NCBI GenBank assembly: GCA_016712625.1
Contig: JADJQQ010000003.1
Location: forward strand, 1 to 64,000
Direction: 5' to 3'
DNA from: Candidatus Competibacteraceae bacterium
GTDB lineage: Bacteria; Pseudomonadota; Gammaproteobacteria; Competibacterales; Competibacteraceae
Length of the DNA stretch: 64,000 nucleotides
The notes under the pieces are model-generated. The model made no database searches. It was not told the origin of the DNA and was given only the letters and a program-made list of their open reading frames with translations. This document shows positions 1 through 8,343 of this stretch, piece by piece; position 1 is the first letter of the stretch, and each line of letters begins with the position of its first letter. The translations under genes were made by a program, and so were the position numbers.

Positions 1-168
1 CTTCATACCAAAATATAGTGTTATCTATAATAATTGGGTCGAAGTGTTTCTTTTGATGTAAATGATCTAACGCCTTTACCGGATACTGTAACACCAAGAT
101 CATTTCTCAACCAAGCTAGGTCTAATAGAAGTTAATTTCATTGATTTTATAGAATACTACAACTCGAC

Positions 169-363
169 ATGACTGCTAAGATATTTGTGCCTTGGATAAT
201 AATCCTATCCCTGGTTATTGGTGTCTTGCTTTTAATAAATACATTGCGTTTTTTGTCTGATTTAAGCTATGAAACAAGCTCCCATATCAATCTTAGTAAC
301 TGGATTGAAAGGTTGAGTGAAATCCGATTGGAAGATATTAATGCAATTGGTATTCGTGAGTGA
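169..363 (+). CDS. Small predicted single-pass membrane protein, unknown function
   Basis: A 64-residue reading frame in an A+T-rich stretch. Residues about 5-24 are almost entirely hydrophobic and would make one membrane span, followed by a polar tail rich in Ser, Asn, Glu and Ile. I recognise no family. No strong ribosome binding site is visible before the ATG. It lies on the same strand as the equally unrecognised 50-residue frame at 472-624, and the two may be one small accessory unit. It could also be a chance frame in A+T-rich DNA. Confidence 0.35.
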   Translation: MTAKIFVPWIIILSLVIGVLLLINTLRFLSDLSYETSSHINLSNWIERLSEIRLEDINAIGIRE

Positions 364-471
364 TGTAACAACCTATTACTGTTTCAGCAGCACAGATACA
401 GTTAATTTACAAAAATAGACTTCTGCTCCAAATGTTAAGCCCTTCCATTAATGCCTTATTTAGGAGGATCC

Positions 472-624
472 ATGGGGTGGTTTATTACGCTTTTGAAATC
501 CTCTCTATCTCACCTGATACATTGGCGTATAACTTCCCGCATCGGTAGAACTTTTTTTGGTAATTGGGTTTTCGGAATAAGAGAAATTCCGTGGAAAGGA
601 CCTATAGAATATAAGACCAATTAA
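472..624 (+). CDS. Very small hypothetical protein with strong ribosome binding site
   Basis: A 50-residue frame (ATG 472, TAA 622-624) preceded by AGGAGG-like sequence at 462-467, four bases before the ATG. The product begins MGWFITLLKSSLSHLIHW and is rich in Trp, Phe and Arg, amphipathic rather than a clear membrane span. I recognise no family. The well-placed Shine-Dalgarno is the main support. Base use is A+T-rich like the frame at 169-363 and unlike the GC-rich DNA further right. Confidence 0.35.
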   Translation: MGWFITLLKSSLSHLIHWRITSRIGRTFFGNWVFGIREIPWKGPIEYKTN

Positions 625-881
625 GTTAAGAAAAAAATCTGATGAATTTATCCGAAACAACCCGATAATCTGCCTTAGCATTTGCTGATCACCAGCCGAA
701 AGCGACCCTTCATTGCTGATTTGTTTTCCGCCCCTCTCGCAGAATGTCGCCTAGACATCGCCATCCGGGGCATTTTGACGGCGCTGGGGAGGGAAGCTTT
801 GCTGATGCATCCGGCATTCCGGATGTTCGCCTTTCTACAAAATGTCTTTGATGTGGTTTCTCTGGCCAACAAAACCTTTAT

Positions 882-919
882 GGGGTCTGCTCACGAAGCG
901 GACAAAATTGTACGCTAAC
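882..919 (+). repeat. Left 38-bp Tn3-like terminal inverted repeat
   Basis: Begins GGGGTCTGCTCACGAAGC and ends TGTACGCTAAC. It pairs with the inverted copy at 2541-2578, and its first 16 bases are identical to that copy. Confidence 0.65.
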
Positions 920-1095
920 GACGTTGAATCCTTGATGGACGGCGCTTCGCGCCGACCATCGGGGCGGAGTTGATCGGGGTTTGTCCGGCGCGAAAAGGGC
1001 GACCATCCCCCCCCTCGGGGGAACCGGGGCCCACGCAGGTGTCGCTCGCTCCGCCCGTTGGGGTCGTCTCGGAAGGAAGATAAGCGTCGCCCCGC

Positions 1096-1374
1096 TCATT
1101 TGAGATAAGAGCGTAACGCTGCTACCACCTGTTCCAAATCCTCCTGACGCTGTCGTGGCGGGAGGTGCGTCAACCGCTGAGGTGCTCGCGGATATGGCCT
1201 TCCAACACCTCTGCCATCAAGCCGTTTACGGCGCCCCGGATCGCAGCGATCTGTTGAGAACCGCCGAACATTCGAATCTTCTGTGCCAGCGCGGTTTCCA
1301 GCGCTTCGGCTTCTCCTTTAATGCGTCTCACCCGGATCAGAAGGTGTTGTTTGCCCTTGATGGTGTGGCGGCAC
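1096..1374 (-). pseudogene. FrmR/RcnR/CsoR-family repressor, frameshifted (DmeR-like)
   Basis: The minus strand encodes the hallmarks of the FrmR/RcnR family: HTIKGKQHLLIRVRRIKGEA, then QQIAAIRGAVNGLMAEV and EGHIREHL, and in another frame the usual C-terminus DLEQVVAALRSYLK ending at the TGA at 1096-1098. A frame change lies near the HIREHL codons, and the start region (GTG at 1374) is also out of phase. These small all-helical tetramers are metal- or formaldehyde-sensing repressors. Divergent placement beside a cation diffusion facilitator gene, with an RcnR-like operator between, matches dmeR-dmeF (nickel/cobalt) arrangements. The cysteine expected near the end of helix 1 is not readable. 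Confidence 0.65.
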
Positions 1375-1397
1375 GGCCCCCGTTGGTTGTCGTTAGT

Positions 1398-1417
1398 ATA
1401 TACTGGGGTATAGTATA
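1398..1417. promoter_or_regulatory. Candidate FrmR/RcnR-type operator between divergent genes
   Basis: The sequence ATACTGGGGTATAGTAT (1400-1416) has a G tract flanked by inverted A/T arms (TACT...AGTA), the form of RcnR/FrmR operators. It sits exactly between the minus-strand repressor remnant and the plus-strand efflux gene that starts at 1445, where repression of both promoters would be expected. Confidence 0.6.
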
Positions 1418-1444
1418 AAGCTTTCAGGGCAACGGAGCGACTTC

Positions 1445-2405
1445 ATGCCAACCTCCACACCCATCGCGGACTGGCGCCATACCCATATCTTTGATGAAGG
1501 TAACCCGCTGGCCGAGCGAAACACGCGCTGGGCGGTGGTACTCACGGCGATCATGATGGTGGCCGAGATCGCCGGCGGCTGGGTTTTCAACTCGATGGCG
1601 CTGCTGGCTGATGGCTGGCACATGGGTTCGCACGCATTGGCGCTCGGTTTGTCGGTGCTGGCCTATGGGGCCGCGCGACGCTTTGCCCCCGACCAGCGGT
1701 TTGCCTTTGGCACCTGGAAGATCGAGGTGCTGGGCGGCTATACCAGCGCCATTTTCCTAGTGGGCGTCGCCGCACTGATGCTTTACCAGGCCATCGAGGC
1801 GCCTCATCGCGCCAATTCCCATCCACTACGAGCAGGCTATCGCCCTCGCCGGGGTGGGCCTCTGGTCAATCTCGCTCGCGCGTGGCTCCTCAAGGATGGC
1901 CAGGCGCATCATCATGCGCATGACCATGCGCATGACCGCCCTCACGGGCACAGCAGCCCCACCCGGCATCATCGGGATCTGAATCTTCGGTCGGCCTACT
2001 TGCATCATCGCCGATGCCACCACGTCCGTCCTTGCCATGGTGGCGCTGGTTGGCGGCAAGGTTGGGGGCAACCGACTGACCCGGTGATGGGTATTATCGG
2101 CGCCGGGTTGGTCGCGGGATGGGCTTGGGGTTGCTGCGCGGAGCGGGCGGATATTGCTCGATGCCGAGATGGATGCCCCGGTGGTGGCGGAAATCCACGA
2201 GGTCATCGCGACCAGCCCGGTTAAGGCCGACATCACCGATCTACACGTTTGGCGGGTCGGTAAGGGCAAATACGCCGGCATCGTTTCGCTTGCGGTCCAG
2301 GGCCAGGCCACCCCGATGAGTTTTCGGCGGCAGTTGAGCGTCCACGAAGAATTGGCGCACATCACCGTAGAGTTGAACCCGTATAAGACGGTGTTCCCCA
2401 CCTGA
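1445..2405 (+). pseudogene. Cation diffusion facilitator (DmeF/CzcD-like), multiple frameshifts
   Basis: The frame from ATG 1445 reads a typical cation diffusion facilitator start: MALLADGWHMGSHALALGLS in transmembrane helix 2 carries the HxxxD-like metal site, followed by further membrane spans. The frame then changes at about 1805, 1860, 2010, 2085 and 2145, but homology continues: a His-rich loop (AHHHAHDHAHDRPHGH), DLNLRSAYLH, DPVMGIIGAGLV, and the cytoplasmic end LDAEMDAPVV...ITDLHVWRVGKGKYA ending at 2405. Intact it would be about 320 residues and export Co/Ni/Zn-type divalent ions. At least four indels are needed to restore it, so this is decay or locally poor sequence. Confidence 0.75.
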
Positions 2406-2540
2406 ATCGTTTACCTGTCAATTTGAGCCGTACCCCAACTGGGCGTCAGGTATCGGCCAAAAATCTGTCAGGTTAGGATGGAATTTAGCTTTTCTAACAC
2501 TGCTAGCGTCACACTTTAGACTTCAACCTGACGCTTGGCG

Positions 2541-2578
2541 CTTAACGTACGATTCTTTCCCTTTCGTGAGCAGACCCC
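2541..2578 (-). repeat. Right 38-bp Tn3-like terminal inverted repeat
   Basis: Read on the minus strand it starts GGGGTCTGCTCACGAAAGGG and ends GTACGTTAAG, partner of the repeat at 882-919. A third partial copy lies at 4054. Confidence 0.65.
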
Positions 2579-2664
2579 TGTATCCGTTCACGTGAGGGAA
2601 CCAGAAAGTTCAGGGCTTTCAAGATTAAATTAAAGGTGCTTTGATTGAATATATATTGATCTTC

Positions 2665-2712
2665 AGCCCTCTATAGGGTACTTTATGAGGCGTAGAAATA
2701 GTGTGGAGGGCT
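2665..2712. promoter_or_regulatory. Inverted repeat overlapping the RBS of the TacA-like antitoxin
   Basis: AGCCCTC at 2665-2671 is the reverse complement of GAGGGCT at 2706-2712. The right arm overlaps the GGAGGG ribosome binding site of the antitoxin gene at 2717. TacA-type antitoxins repress their own operons, so this is a plausible operator, but the arms are short and 34 bases apart. Confidence 0.25.
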
Positions 2713-2716
2713 AGCG

Positions 2717-2995
2717 ATGCCAAGGGTTGCTATTGAGAGTACGAACCGTTTTCCGATGCAGATACCGCCGGCCGAGAAGGCGCGGTTAATGCGGGCTGCC
2801 GCCCTGGAGCAAACCAGCCTCAAGGATTTTGTGTTACAAAATGCGCTCCGCGCCGCCGATGCGGTAATTCAAAAGGCCGAACGCCTGCGCCTTGACGAAG
2901 CGCAGACCCGTTTCCTACTCGATCTGCTGGATCATCCGCCCGCGCCCAATGACAAGTTACTGGCCGCCGCCCGCTCCTTGCCAACTGGCCCATGA
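2717..2995 (+). CDS. tacA: TacA-like antitoxin (DUF1778, ribbon-helix-helix)
   Basis: A 92-residue protein of the DUF1778 family. The N-terminal half (residues about 5-45: RFPMQIPPAEKARLMRAAAL, then TSLKDFVLQNAL) is the ribbon-helix-helix DNA-binding part. The C-terminal part (RFLLDLLDHPPAPNDKLLAA) is the usual toxin-neutralising tail, with the common 'LLDxPPxPN' element. A good ribosome binding site (GGAGGG) lies 6 bases before the ATG. The stop overlaps the ATG of the GNAT toxin gene (ATGA at 2992-2995), the normal layout of tacAT modules. TacA binds and silences the acetyltransferase and represses the operon. Confidence 0.85.
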   Translation: MPRVAIESTNRFPMQIPPAEKARLMRAAALEQTSLKDFVLQNALRAADAVIQKAERLRLDEAQTRFLLDLLDHPPAPNDKLLAAARSLPTGP

Positions 2996-3529
2996 CCTTA
3001 CCCCAATGGCATGAGGAACCGATTTCCAAATCGCATAACCGCAAGGGGCTTCGATTGCGGCCAGCCCGACCTTAACGCCTTTCTGGCCAGGCACGCCCGC
3101 CAGGCCCACGTCAGCGGGGCCTCAAAAACCTATGTGGCGGTCGATGATGCGGACGGTGTGACCGTTTATGGCTTTTATACGTTGAGCCCTACCCAGATCG
3201 AGTTTGCTTTGGCCCCTGCCGAAACCCGCCCCGTCGGCGGCGGTCAACATCCCCTTGGCGGCTTCCGCCTGGGTCGTCTGGCGGTCAGTCAGGCATTACA
3301 GGGCTACGGGCTGGGGGGGCAGCTACTGGTCGCGGCGGTACGACGCTGTATCCTGGTGTCAGCCCAGGTCGGCGGCACGCTGTTGGTGATCGACGCGAAG
3401 GATCAACGGGCAGCTGCGTGGTACAAAGCCTACGGTGCACTTGAAATACCTAAGCTGCCTTTATCGCTCGTCCTACCCTATAGTGTCGTTCTCAAAGCGC
3501 TGCAATGTAGCAATCCCTCCGAACGGTGA
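2992..3529 (+). pseudogene. tacT: TacT-like GNAT acetyltransferase toxin, one frameshift
   Basis: The natural start is the ATG at 2992 overlapping the antitoxin stop: MTLPQWHEEPISKSHNRKG in one frame, then FDCGQPDLNAFLARHARQAH onward in the next. Removing one G from the G4 run at 3045-3048 joins them into a full TacT-type protein of about 178 residues. Downstream is the GNAT acetyl-CoA region LGRLAVSQALQGYGLGGQLL and the late DAKDQRAAAWYKAYG motif. TacT toxins acetylate the amino group of charged aminoacyl-tRNA and block translation. The homopolymer indel may be a read error; if real, the toxin would have lost its N-terminus, although an ATG at 3011 could begin a shortened form. Confidence 0.8.
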
Positions 3530-3716
3530 GGAACCAGGAGTTTTTAATCCTGACCTTTACCGCTTTTCTGTAACACACCGCCGCGCTAGGTTGATCGTGC
3601 GGTACAGGCGGGGACGCCGATGATCACCCGAAGTGATAACAAAAGCCGTCCTGATTAACCTGCAAGGTGGCTTTTTCACAAGCTATAGTAAAATCGAATA
3701 GAAGTGATCAGATAAG

Positions 3717-3788
3717 AAGGCCGCGTTGCGCTTTCTCAAGAAAGCCATCGGTCAACAGGGTCGCCCGTTGACGGTGACTATCGACTAA
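3717..3788 (+). pseudogene. IS6-family transposase fragment
   Basis: A 23-codon stretch reads KAALRFLKKAIGQQGRP then LTVTID and stop. This matches the internal region of IS6-family DDE transposases (RFLKKAI...GRPxxVTID) that contains one catalytic Asp. Nothing else of the element is present on either side, so it is a remnant. It abuts the end of the IS5-like fragment. Confidence 0.55.
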
Positions 3789-3804
3789 GAAACTGTTGAA
3801 AAAG

Positions 3805-4053
3805 TCATTTTTGAGCCAAGCGACGCAAGAGCAAACGGCTCAAGGTGGCATGAAGCAGGTTCTCACGGGTGGTCATCAGGCGTTCGTAATCCTTGCTTAA
3901 GCGACGACTTTGATTGAAACCAGCAAAGGTGCGCTCTACCACCCCACGTCGGGGTAGAAGCTGGAAGCCGGTAGGCTGAGAAGAGCGCGCTTCACCGAGA
4001 GGAAGGCCCTCCAGCAGCCGGACCCAACGGCGACGAGGCGGATGGCGAACGAA
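3805..4053 (-). pseudogene. IS5-family transposase, C-terminal fragment
   Basis: About 80 codons on the minus strand give GFQLLPRRGVVERTFAGFNQ, SRRLSKDYERL and ATLSRLLLRRLAQK to the stop at 3805. The VERTFAxF...RRLSKDYE motif is the C-terminal catalytic Glu region of IS5-family (IS427-type) transposases. The N-terminal three quarters are missing. Homology stops exactly where a Tn3-like terminal repeat begins at 4054, so the element was probably cut by that insertion or by later recombination. Confidence 0.7.
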
Positions 4054-4088
4054 GGGTCTGCTCACGAAAGGGAAAGGATTGTGGAAAG
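4054..4088 (+). repeat. Third, degenerate copy of the Tn3-like terminal repeat
   Basis: GGGTCTGCTCACGAAAGGGA and the next three bases are identical to the outer end of the repeat at 2541-2578 lacking its first G. The inner third has diverged. It marks the edge of the IS5 fragment and is probably a relic end of a related element. Confidence 0.5.
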
Positions 4089-4523
4089 TAAAACTGGCCA
4101 GCGCCACCTGGCCGGTCTATCTACTTGACGCAGCGGGTGCATTGCGTCAGACACTCTCCCCGCCTGACAACGGCGCACAGGCGCAAGAACAGGCTGCCGA
4201 GCTAGGGACGTTGCTAGTCGTCGGGGGTTATATACTGAAATTGGAGTAGCTCGCAGTTCGCAACGCGGATAAACCTGATTCCTTGGCGTCCACTCTTGCC
4301 GACCGACCTCAGCCAACTCAATGCATCTCCGGCCACTGTAGCGCTTCCATAAAGAGCGCCTGCAATAACCTTTTAAATCCCCCCCAACGGCGGCTGTCAC
4401 GCCGGCCAGCCCTGGCCGATCACGCGGTCATCCACCGTTTGGGGGTGTTCGGGGTGATCCCTTCCCTGGGATCGCGGCGTGTTTTTAATCCAATGCCTCA
4501 AGCCGGCGCGTTAAACCGGCGCC
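4089..4523. other. No recognisable gene; possible coding debris
   Basis: This 435-base stretch between the IS5/Tn3 junction and the SPFH gene has no frame I can assign. One plus-strand frame stays open to a TAG at 4247-4249 and reads VYLLDAAGALRQTLSPPDNG followed by a Glu/Ala-rich part. It may be the C-terminal end of a gene cut off on the left by the repeat at 4054, but I recognise no family. Confidence 0.3.
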
Positions 4524-5558
4524 TCAATCTGACGCATGGCCAACCCGCTGGAGGTTGGTCTTGAGCAGATCGACCAGCGGCGCCAGGGCGGCGGCCAGCG
4601 GCGCGCCCTCGCCGTAGAACGACAGATTGGCCCCTGGAAGGTATTAGCCAGGGCCTCGGCAATGGCCGGGCGCTGTTCGAGGGGCAGGATCTCCTGCCGC
4701 AGGGTCTGCTGGGCCCGTTTGGCCATCAACTCGTTTTCCACCGTCAAGACCTTGATCTCATTTTCCAACCGCCGCATCACCCGCTCCTGCGCTAACACCT
4801 CGCACTGCTTGGCCAGGCGCAGCAAACGCACCGGGGTTTCCTGCTGGATCACTTCCTGCTCCGAGGCCTGTTGCAAGCGGTGCTTTTCCTGCTCGGTCTG
4901 GATGCGCTCCCGCTCGGCGGCGAGGTGCTCGGCCTGCAAGCGGCGCTTGGATTCCGACTGGGCCTTTTGGATGGCTTCCTGCGTGTTGATGTTGGAGAGT
5001 TCGCTGGTCGACTTCAGTTGGTTTCTCACCTCGGCTTCCAACTGGCGGCGCAGTTCATCATCGACGATAAACACTTGCGCGACTTGCACCACATCGATAT
5101 GAATGCCCCAACCCGGTTGTCCGGCCTGGCCGTGCGCGACCTGGCGCAACGCAGCAGCGACCGCTTCGGTCAAGGTGGTTTTCCGTTGCTCGATACACTC
5201 GACCATGGTCATGTGCGAGACTTGTTCCCGCAGCGCGAACAGGCACACGCCCCTGGCATGGGCGTTGATCTCCGCCACGCCCGCCGCCGCGCCCTGGGTG
5301 AAGTCATAATGCTTGGCCGCGGTGACTGGCTCATCGATCCAATAAATGGCGCTGCCCTTGAACCGCAGCGGAATCCCGTCCTTGCTCTCCTGGCGCATCT
5401 CGAAAATGGCCTCCTGCTGGGTGCTCGGCACCAGCACATGGGTCGCGCCCGGCGGCAAAAACGCGCTCGCCGCCGGACCCCGGTTGCGGATCGCGCCACC
5501 GCGGGACGATCAGGTATTCGTGCGCATTCGATTTGACGAAAAATTGAGGGAATGTCAT
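4524..5558 (-). pseudogene. SPFH/Band 7 domain protein with two frameshifts
   Basis: Reading on the minus strand from ATG 5558: MTFPQFFVKSNAHEYLIV, a frame change near 5510, then GGAIRNRGPAASAFLPPGAT and a long intact SPFH (stomatin/prohibitin) domain (about residues 35-185), followed by a charged coiled-coil (QKAQSESKRRLQAEHLAAER and similar). Near 4640 the frame changes again, consistent with one G missing from a GGGG run, and ends ANLSFYGEGAPLAAALAPLV...GHASD at the TGA 4524-4526. SPFH proteins form oligomeric membrane scaffolds. No N-terminal membrane span is evident. Total about 344 residues if repaired. Two single-base indels in an otherwise well-conserved gene may be sequence errors. 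Confidence 0.7.
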
Positions 5559-5657
5559 TGGACTGCTCCAACAGCGATTAAGATTCAAATAACGGGCCTT
5601 CACGAGCTTTGTCCATTCTTTTACCCTACAAAGCGCTTGGAAGACGTCTGCATTGAT

Positions 5658-5924
5658 TCAAAGATCATTTAAGTTTGTTAATTTTTCCATCAACCGCAGC
5701 CCTTCCACAGAGATATACCCAATACCAAACGATAACCCTTCCAATGAGGGTTGCCTTGTCGCTCTCCACCAACGAATCAAGCCCTCCTGCTTTAAGACTT
5801 CACACGCGGTATAAATCGTTTGAAGGTCAACACCATCAAAGTCTAACTCCGTGGGACAATAATCACTTTCAGCGCGATGCTCATAAAACTTCTTTAGCAC
5901 CTCGAATTTTAGAGACGATGGCAT
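5658..5924 (-). CDS. Small hypothetical protein, winged-helix-like
   Basis: An 88-residue acidic protein starting MPSSLKFEVLKKFYEHRAES. Its pattern (FEVLKKFYEHR...YCPTELDFDGVDLQTIYTAC...LKQEGLIRW...ISVEGLRLMEKL) resembles small winged-helix proteins that sense differentiation of a helix-turn-helix, with 'LKQEGLI' as the usual end of the recognition helix before the wing. I cannot name a family. The gene is isolated, 100 bases from the SPFH gene on the same strand. Confidence 0.55.
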   Translation of the reverse strand: MPSSLKFEVLKKFYEHRAESDYCPTELDFDGVDLQTIYTACEVLKQEGLIRWWRATRQPSLEGLSFGIGYISVEGLRLMEKLTNLNDL

Positions 5925-6475
5925 TTTAAAGCTCCCACTCCACAGACTGATAATGAATGTGTAATGACTATATTGGCAAGGAATTTAAAAAACAAGAACG
6001 CGAATAAAGAAAATGTTTATCTAATAAGACGGAAATAGATTTCTAAACCCCACGGGAATGACCTTCAGTAATCCGTTTTCCCTATTTGATTTGAAAAGGA
6101 AAAACACAATCCGATTGATCGTCGTCGTTGTCGTTTCAGAATTTTATTTTCTCGACAGCGGGCGTCGCCGAATAGAATTGGAAATTATTTTTCGCCCGCC
6201 AGCTAATATACAGAGGCTAATGATGAAAATAAATTTTTATTTATCATGAGTTTATATTCTAATAACCCGCATCTTTACAGTAAGATGCGGCGACGGCGCT
6301 CGTCGCTAGACGAGCGATGATTTATGATTAAATTGGAGATTAGCTTATCGATTCCATGCTTCTTTTCGGAGAAGATCCCATTGAAGTTAAGCACTAATAA
6401 TGACTTGTGTTGTCATTTGTAATTTACATTTAGCCGACTTATTAAATATCATTTTTATCATTCAGGAAAGCAGTA
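5925..6475. other. A+T-rich intergenic region, no confident gene
   Basis: About 550 bases, mostly A+T, between the small minus-strand gene and the plus-strand gene at 6476. A 63-codon plus frame at 6058-6249 has no ribosome binding site and low-complexity sequence, so I do not call it. The notable content is a pair of perfect hairpins at 6267-6316, annotated separately. Confidence 0.5.
6267..6316. other. Two adjacent perfect hairpins (terminator, small RNA or folded repeat)
   Basis: Hairpin 1 has stem CCGCATCTT (6267-6275) pairing with AAGATGCGG (6282-6290) around loop TACAGT. Hairpin 2 has stem CGCTCGTC (6297-6304) pairing with GACGAGCG (6309-6316) around loop GCTA. Both are GC-rich stems without mismatch in an otherwise A+T-rich region. 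The run after hairpin 2 (ATGATTTATG) is only moderately T-rich, so a classical intrinsic terminator is uncertain. Confidence 0.5.
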
Positions 6476-7138
6476 ATGAAAGCAAAGGCTCGTCCGGTGG
6501 ATCAATGGCGTCTCATCAATTTTGAAAAGGTATTAATGACGCTGGTGAATAGCGCACCCGGTCAAACCGAGGGATCGGCCTTAACATTGTTATCCGATGA
6601 AATTGCCAAAGCGTCTCAAGAAGAGGGCTTTCCAATCAAACCAAACACAGCGGCTGGCGTGCTTCAACAATTAAAAAGGATTCGAAATAAAACAACGTCG
6701 TTTGGTGGAAGGTGGGCTGCAACGGTTGAGTGCGGTATCCACCGATTAATTGACGCTTACGGGCTTTCTGAGTCTTATCGAGAACCTGGTTTTTTAGATT
6801 GTCCGCCAGAAGAAAAGACTCTATTGGCCTATGTGTTTGCGTCAGTTGATCCCAAGCAATGGCATGGTATTTATACGACTTTCAAGGATATTCCAGAAAT
6901 CAAGGAAGCCTCGTTGATTTACGGTAGCTCCACAGTCGATGCGATTATCAAAATTGAAGCACCCACCAGAAAATTTAATGAGGTTCTCATCGGAACCATT
7001 TCTGATCATCCACATATCAAGACGACGCAAACCTTGTTCGCGGTCAGCGGCTCACAGTGGCAAAAAAGCCAACTTGAACGGGACGCTCAATTGGAAGATA
7101 TTCCTTTTATCACTCTGATGCGATTCAGGATGACCTAA
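6476..7138 (+). CDS. Hypothetical protein with Lrp/AsnC-like C-terminal ligand domain
   Basis: A 220-residue protein. The N-terminal half (residues 1-110) is helical, and I cannot assign it to a known helix-turn-helix. The C-terminal part (about 130-200) reads EIKEASLIYGSSTVDAIIKI, EAPTRKFNEVLIGTISDHP and IKTTQTLFAVSG. This is the beta-alpha-beta pattern of the Lrp/AsnC (RAM) effector-binding domain, including the G-x-x-D-x-x-x-K element and the terminal 'TxTxxAV' strand. It could sense a small ligand and control or signal to the next gene at 7237. Its A+T-rich base use differs from the surrounding core genes. Confidence 0.6.
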   Translation: MKAKARPVDQWRLINFEKVLMTLVNSAPGQTEGSALTLLSDEIAKASQEEGFPIKPNTAAGVLQQLKRIRNKTTSFGGRWAATVECGIHRLIDAYGLSESYREPGFLDCPPEEKTLLAYVFASVDPKQWHGIYTTFKDIPEIKEASLIYGSSTVDAIIKIEAPTRKFNEVLIGTISDHPHIKTTQTLFAVSGSQWQKSQLERDAQLEDIPFITLMRFRMT

Positions 7139-7236
7139 CCACGCCGGCTGTTCATGCCGATTCCTTATATCCAAGCCCGCAAATAAAACGGCTGTTTCAA
7201 AAGGAGGAGCAAAATAAGCAGTTAGATATCGAGGAC

Positions 7237-7800
7237 ATGAGGCATGGAGATTTGGTCATCAAACCCGAAGCCAGTATCAATCTATTTCCCGAGATCGTCA
7301 CCGAGTCCGCCCAACAAAGTATCCGCGCGGTCGTGATCTTGGATAAGATAGGTCGGGGCGAAAAAGTGCGATTACATCGCTACTTACAAGCACAAGCCAT
7401 GAAAAAAAGCCATCATCCGGATTTTGAAATCCGGCGGGTTTTCTTCTTTAATGATCTGGAAGCTCAGCTTAAAAAAGCCGAGATTTGTGCCCGGCTGGGC
7501 TACGAGCTGGCGATTGGCGTTCAGGTTAAATATCTGCGCGCTTGGTGTAATGTCCATCAGAACGATGGCCCGTGGGACTTTGGTCTGATGGATGAGACGA
7601 TGCAGTGGATCATGGAGAATAAAACGAACTACGAGTCCATCCGTCATCTGCGTGTCTCGCTCAACCGCACCACGGTTCAGCGCACAGCGCGCTATTTTGA
7701 AATAATCTGGAGCAACGCCGAGGCATTTAATTCTTCCCAGATCACGCCATTTCACCAAGCCTACCTGGAATCCGATTTCGTGAAATGGACCCCTTCGTGA
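7237..7800 (+). CDS. Hypothetical protein paired with the Lrp-like gene
   Basis: A 187-residue protein starting MRHGDLVIKPEASINLFPEI. I recognise no family. It is mixed alpha/beta, with a basic N-terminal half (RGEKVRLHRYLQAQAMKKSH) and an aromatic C-terminal half ending LESDFVKWTPS. The same frame is open upstream across the end of the preceding gene, so the true start may be further left and overlap it. That spacing and similar base use suggest the two genes are one operon. The chosen ATG has no strong ribosome binding site. Confidence 0.5.
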   Translation: MRHGDLVIKPEASINLFPEIVTESAQQSIRAVVILDKIGRGEKVRLHRYLQAQAMKKSHHPDFEIRRVFFFNDLEAQLKKAEICARLGYELAIGVQVKYLRAWCNVHQNDGPWDFGLMDETMQWIMENKTNYESIRHLRVSLNRTTVQRTARYFEIIWSNAEAFNSSQITPFHQAYLESDFVKWTPS

Positions 7801-8049
7801 AATGGGCCCCTTCGCAGCGATCGGACCGGTGAGATCGGATCGGCTTTAGTTACCTTCTCAATTAAACGATCCGATACGCCTCCAGTTCTAATGGCATGGA
7901 CGCGGAGCGCCAGGGACGGCACGCTGAGGCCCGCGCGGACAGACCTTAAATCCCTCGGTTAAGGAGAGACGGCCAGCCGTGTGGCCCAGGTCGGCGGCAT
8001 GGGCATCCCGGAGCGTTTGAATCGCGCCGTCAAGCAGGCGTTCGTCTTT

Positions 8050-8087
8050 GGGGTTTAGGGAGCAGTGGAACGTAAAACCCGGTTAAG
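8050..8087 (+). repeat. Left terminal inverted repeat of the 796-bp element
   Basis: 38 bp, exact reverse complement of 8808-8845; G-rich outer end and TTAAG inner end as in Tn3-family termini. Confidence 0.9.
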
Positions 8088-8343
8088 GCGCCTTGTCACG
8101 GCGCGGGAGACGCGACACGGTAGCGGGATGGACGTTGAAGAGTCTGGCGGCATCCGCTGCGGTCTTCTGTCCAGAATTGACCAACTGCACGATCTCCTGC
8201 TGTTGGTGCGTCTTGAGTTTTGGGCGGCGACCACCGATCCGACCTTGCTGGCGTGCTGCATCCAGACCATTGCGCGTGCGTTCGCGCAGCATCGCGCGCT
8301 CGAACTCCGCAAAGGTCCCGACGATTTGCATCATCATGCGCAC
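8083..8343 (-). pseudogene. tnpR: TnpR serine resolvase, C-terminal fragment
   Basis: 86 codons read MMMQIVGTFAEFERAMLRER, TRNGLDAARQQGRIGGRRPK, then a helix-turn-helix VQLVNSGQKTAADAARLFNV and HPATVSRL. This is the end of the serine recombinase catalytic domain (FAEFERAMLRERT) plus the DNA-binding domain of Tn3-family resolvases. The catalytic Ser-containing N-terminal half is missing, so it should be inactive. It ends inside the left terminal repeat. Confidence 0.85.

Larger units (their letters stand above)
882..2578. mobile_element. 1.7-kb Tn3-like non-autonomous element bounded by 38-bp imperfect inverted repeats
   Basis: Two 38-bp sequences in inverted orientation bound this segment. 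Both start GGGGTCTGCTCACGAA from the outside and end in a TACGYTAA-type core, which is the shape of Tn3-family ends. By eye they match at 31 of 38 positions. The outer five bases are TTTAT on the left and TGTAT on the right, a 4-of-5 match that could be a mutated target duplication. No transposase or resolvase lies inside; the cargo is a decayed FrmR-type repressor and cation efflux pair with its operator. This fits a miniature Tn3-type element mobilised in trans. Confidence 0.65.

Noticed and set aside
682..918. 78-codon plus frame running into the left Tn3-like repeat
   Set aside because: Its last residues (AHEADKIVR) are just the terminal repeat translated, there is no good ribosome binding site, and the opposite strand is equally open.
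6058..6249. 63-codon plus frame
   Set aside because: No ribosome binding site, low-complexity Val run, and no family resemblance; looks like chance in A+T-rich DNA.
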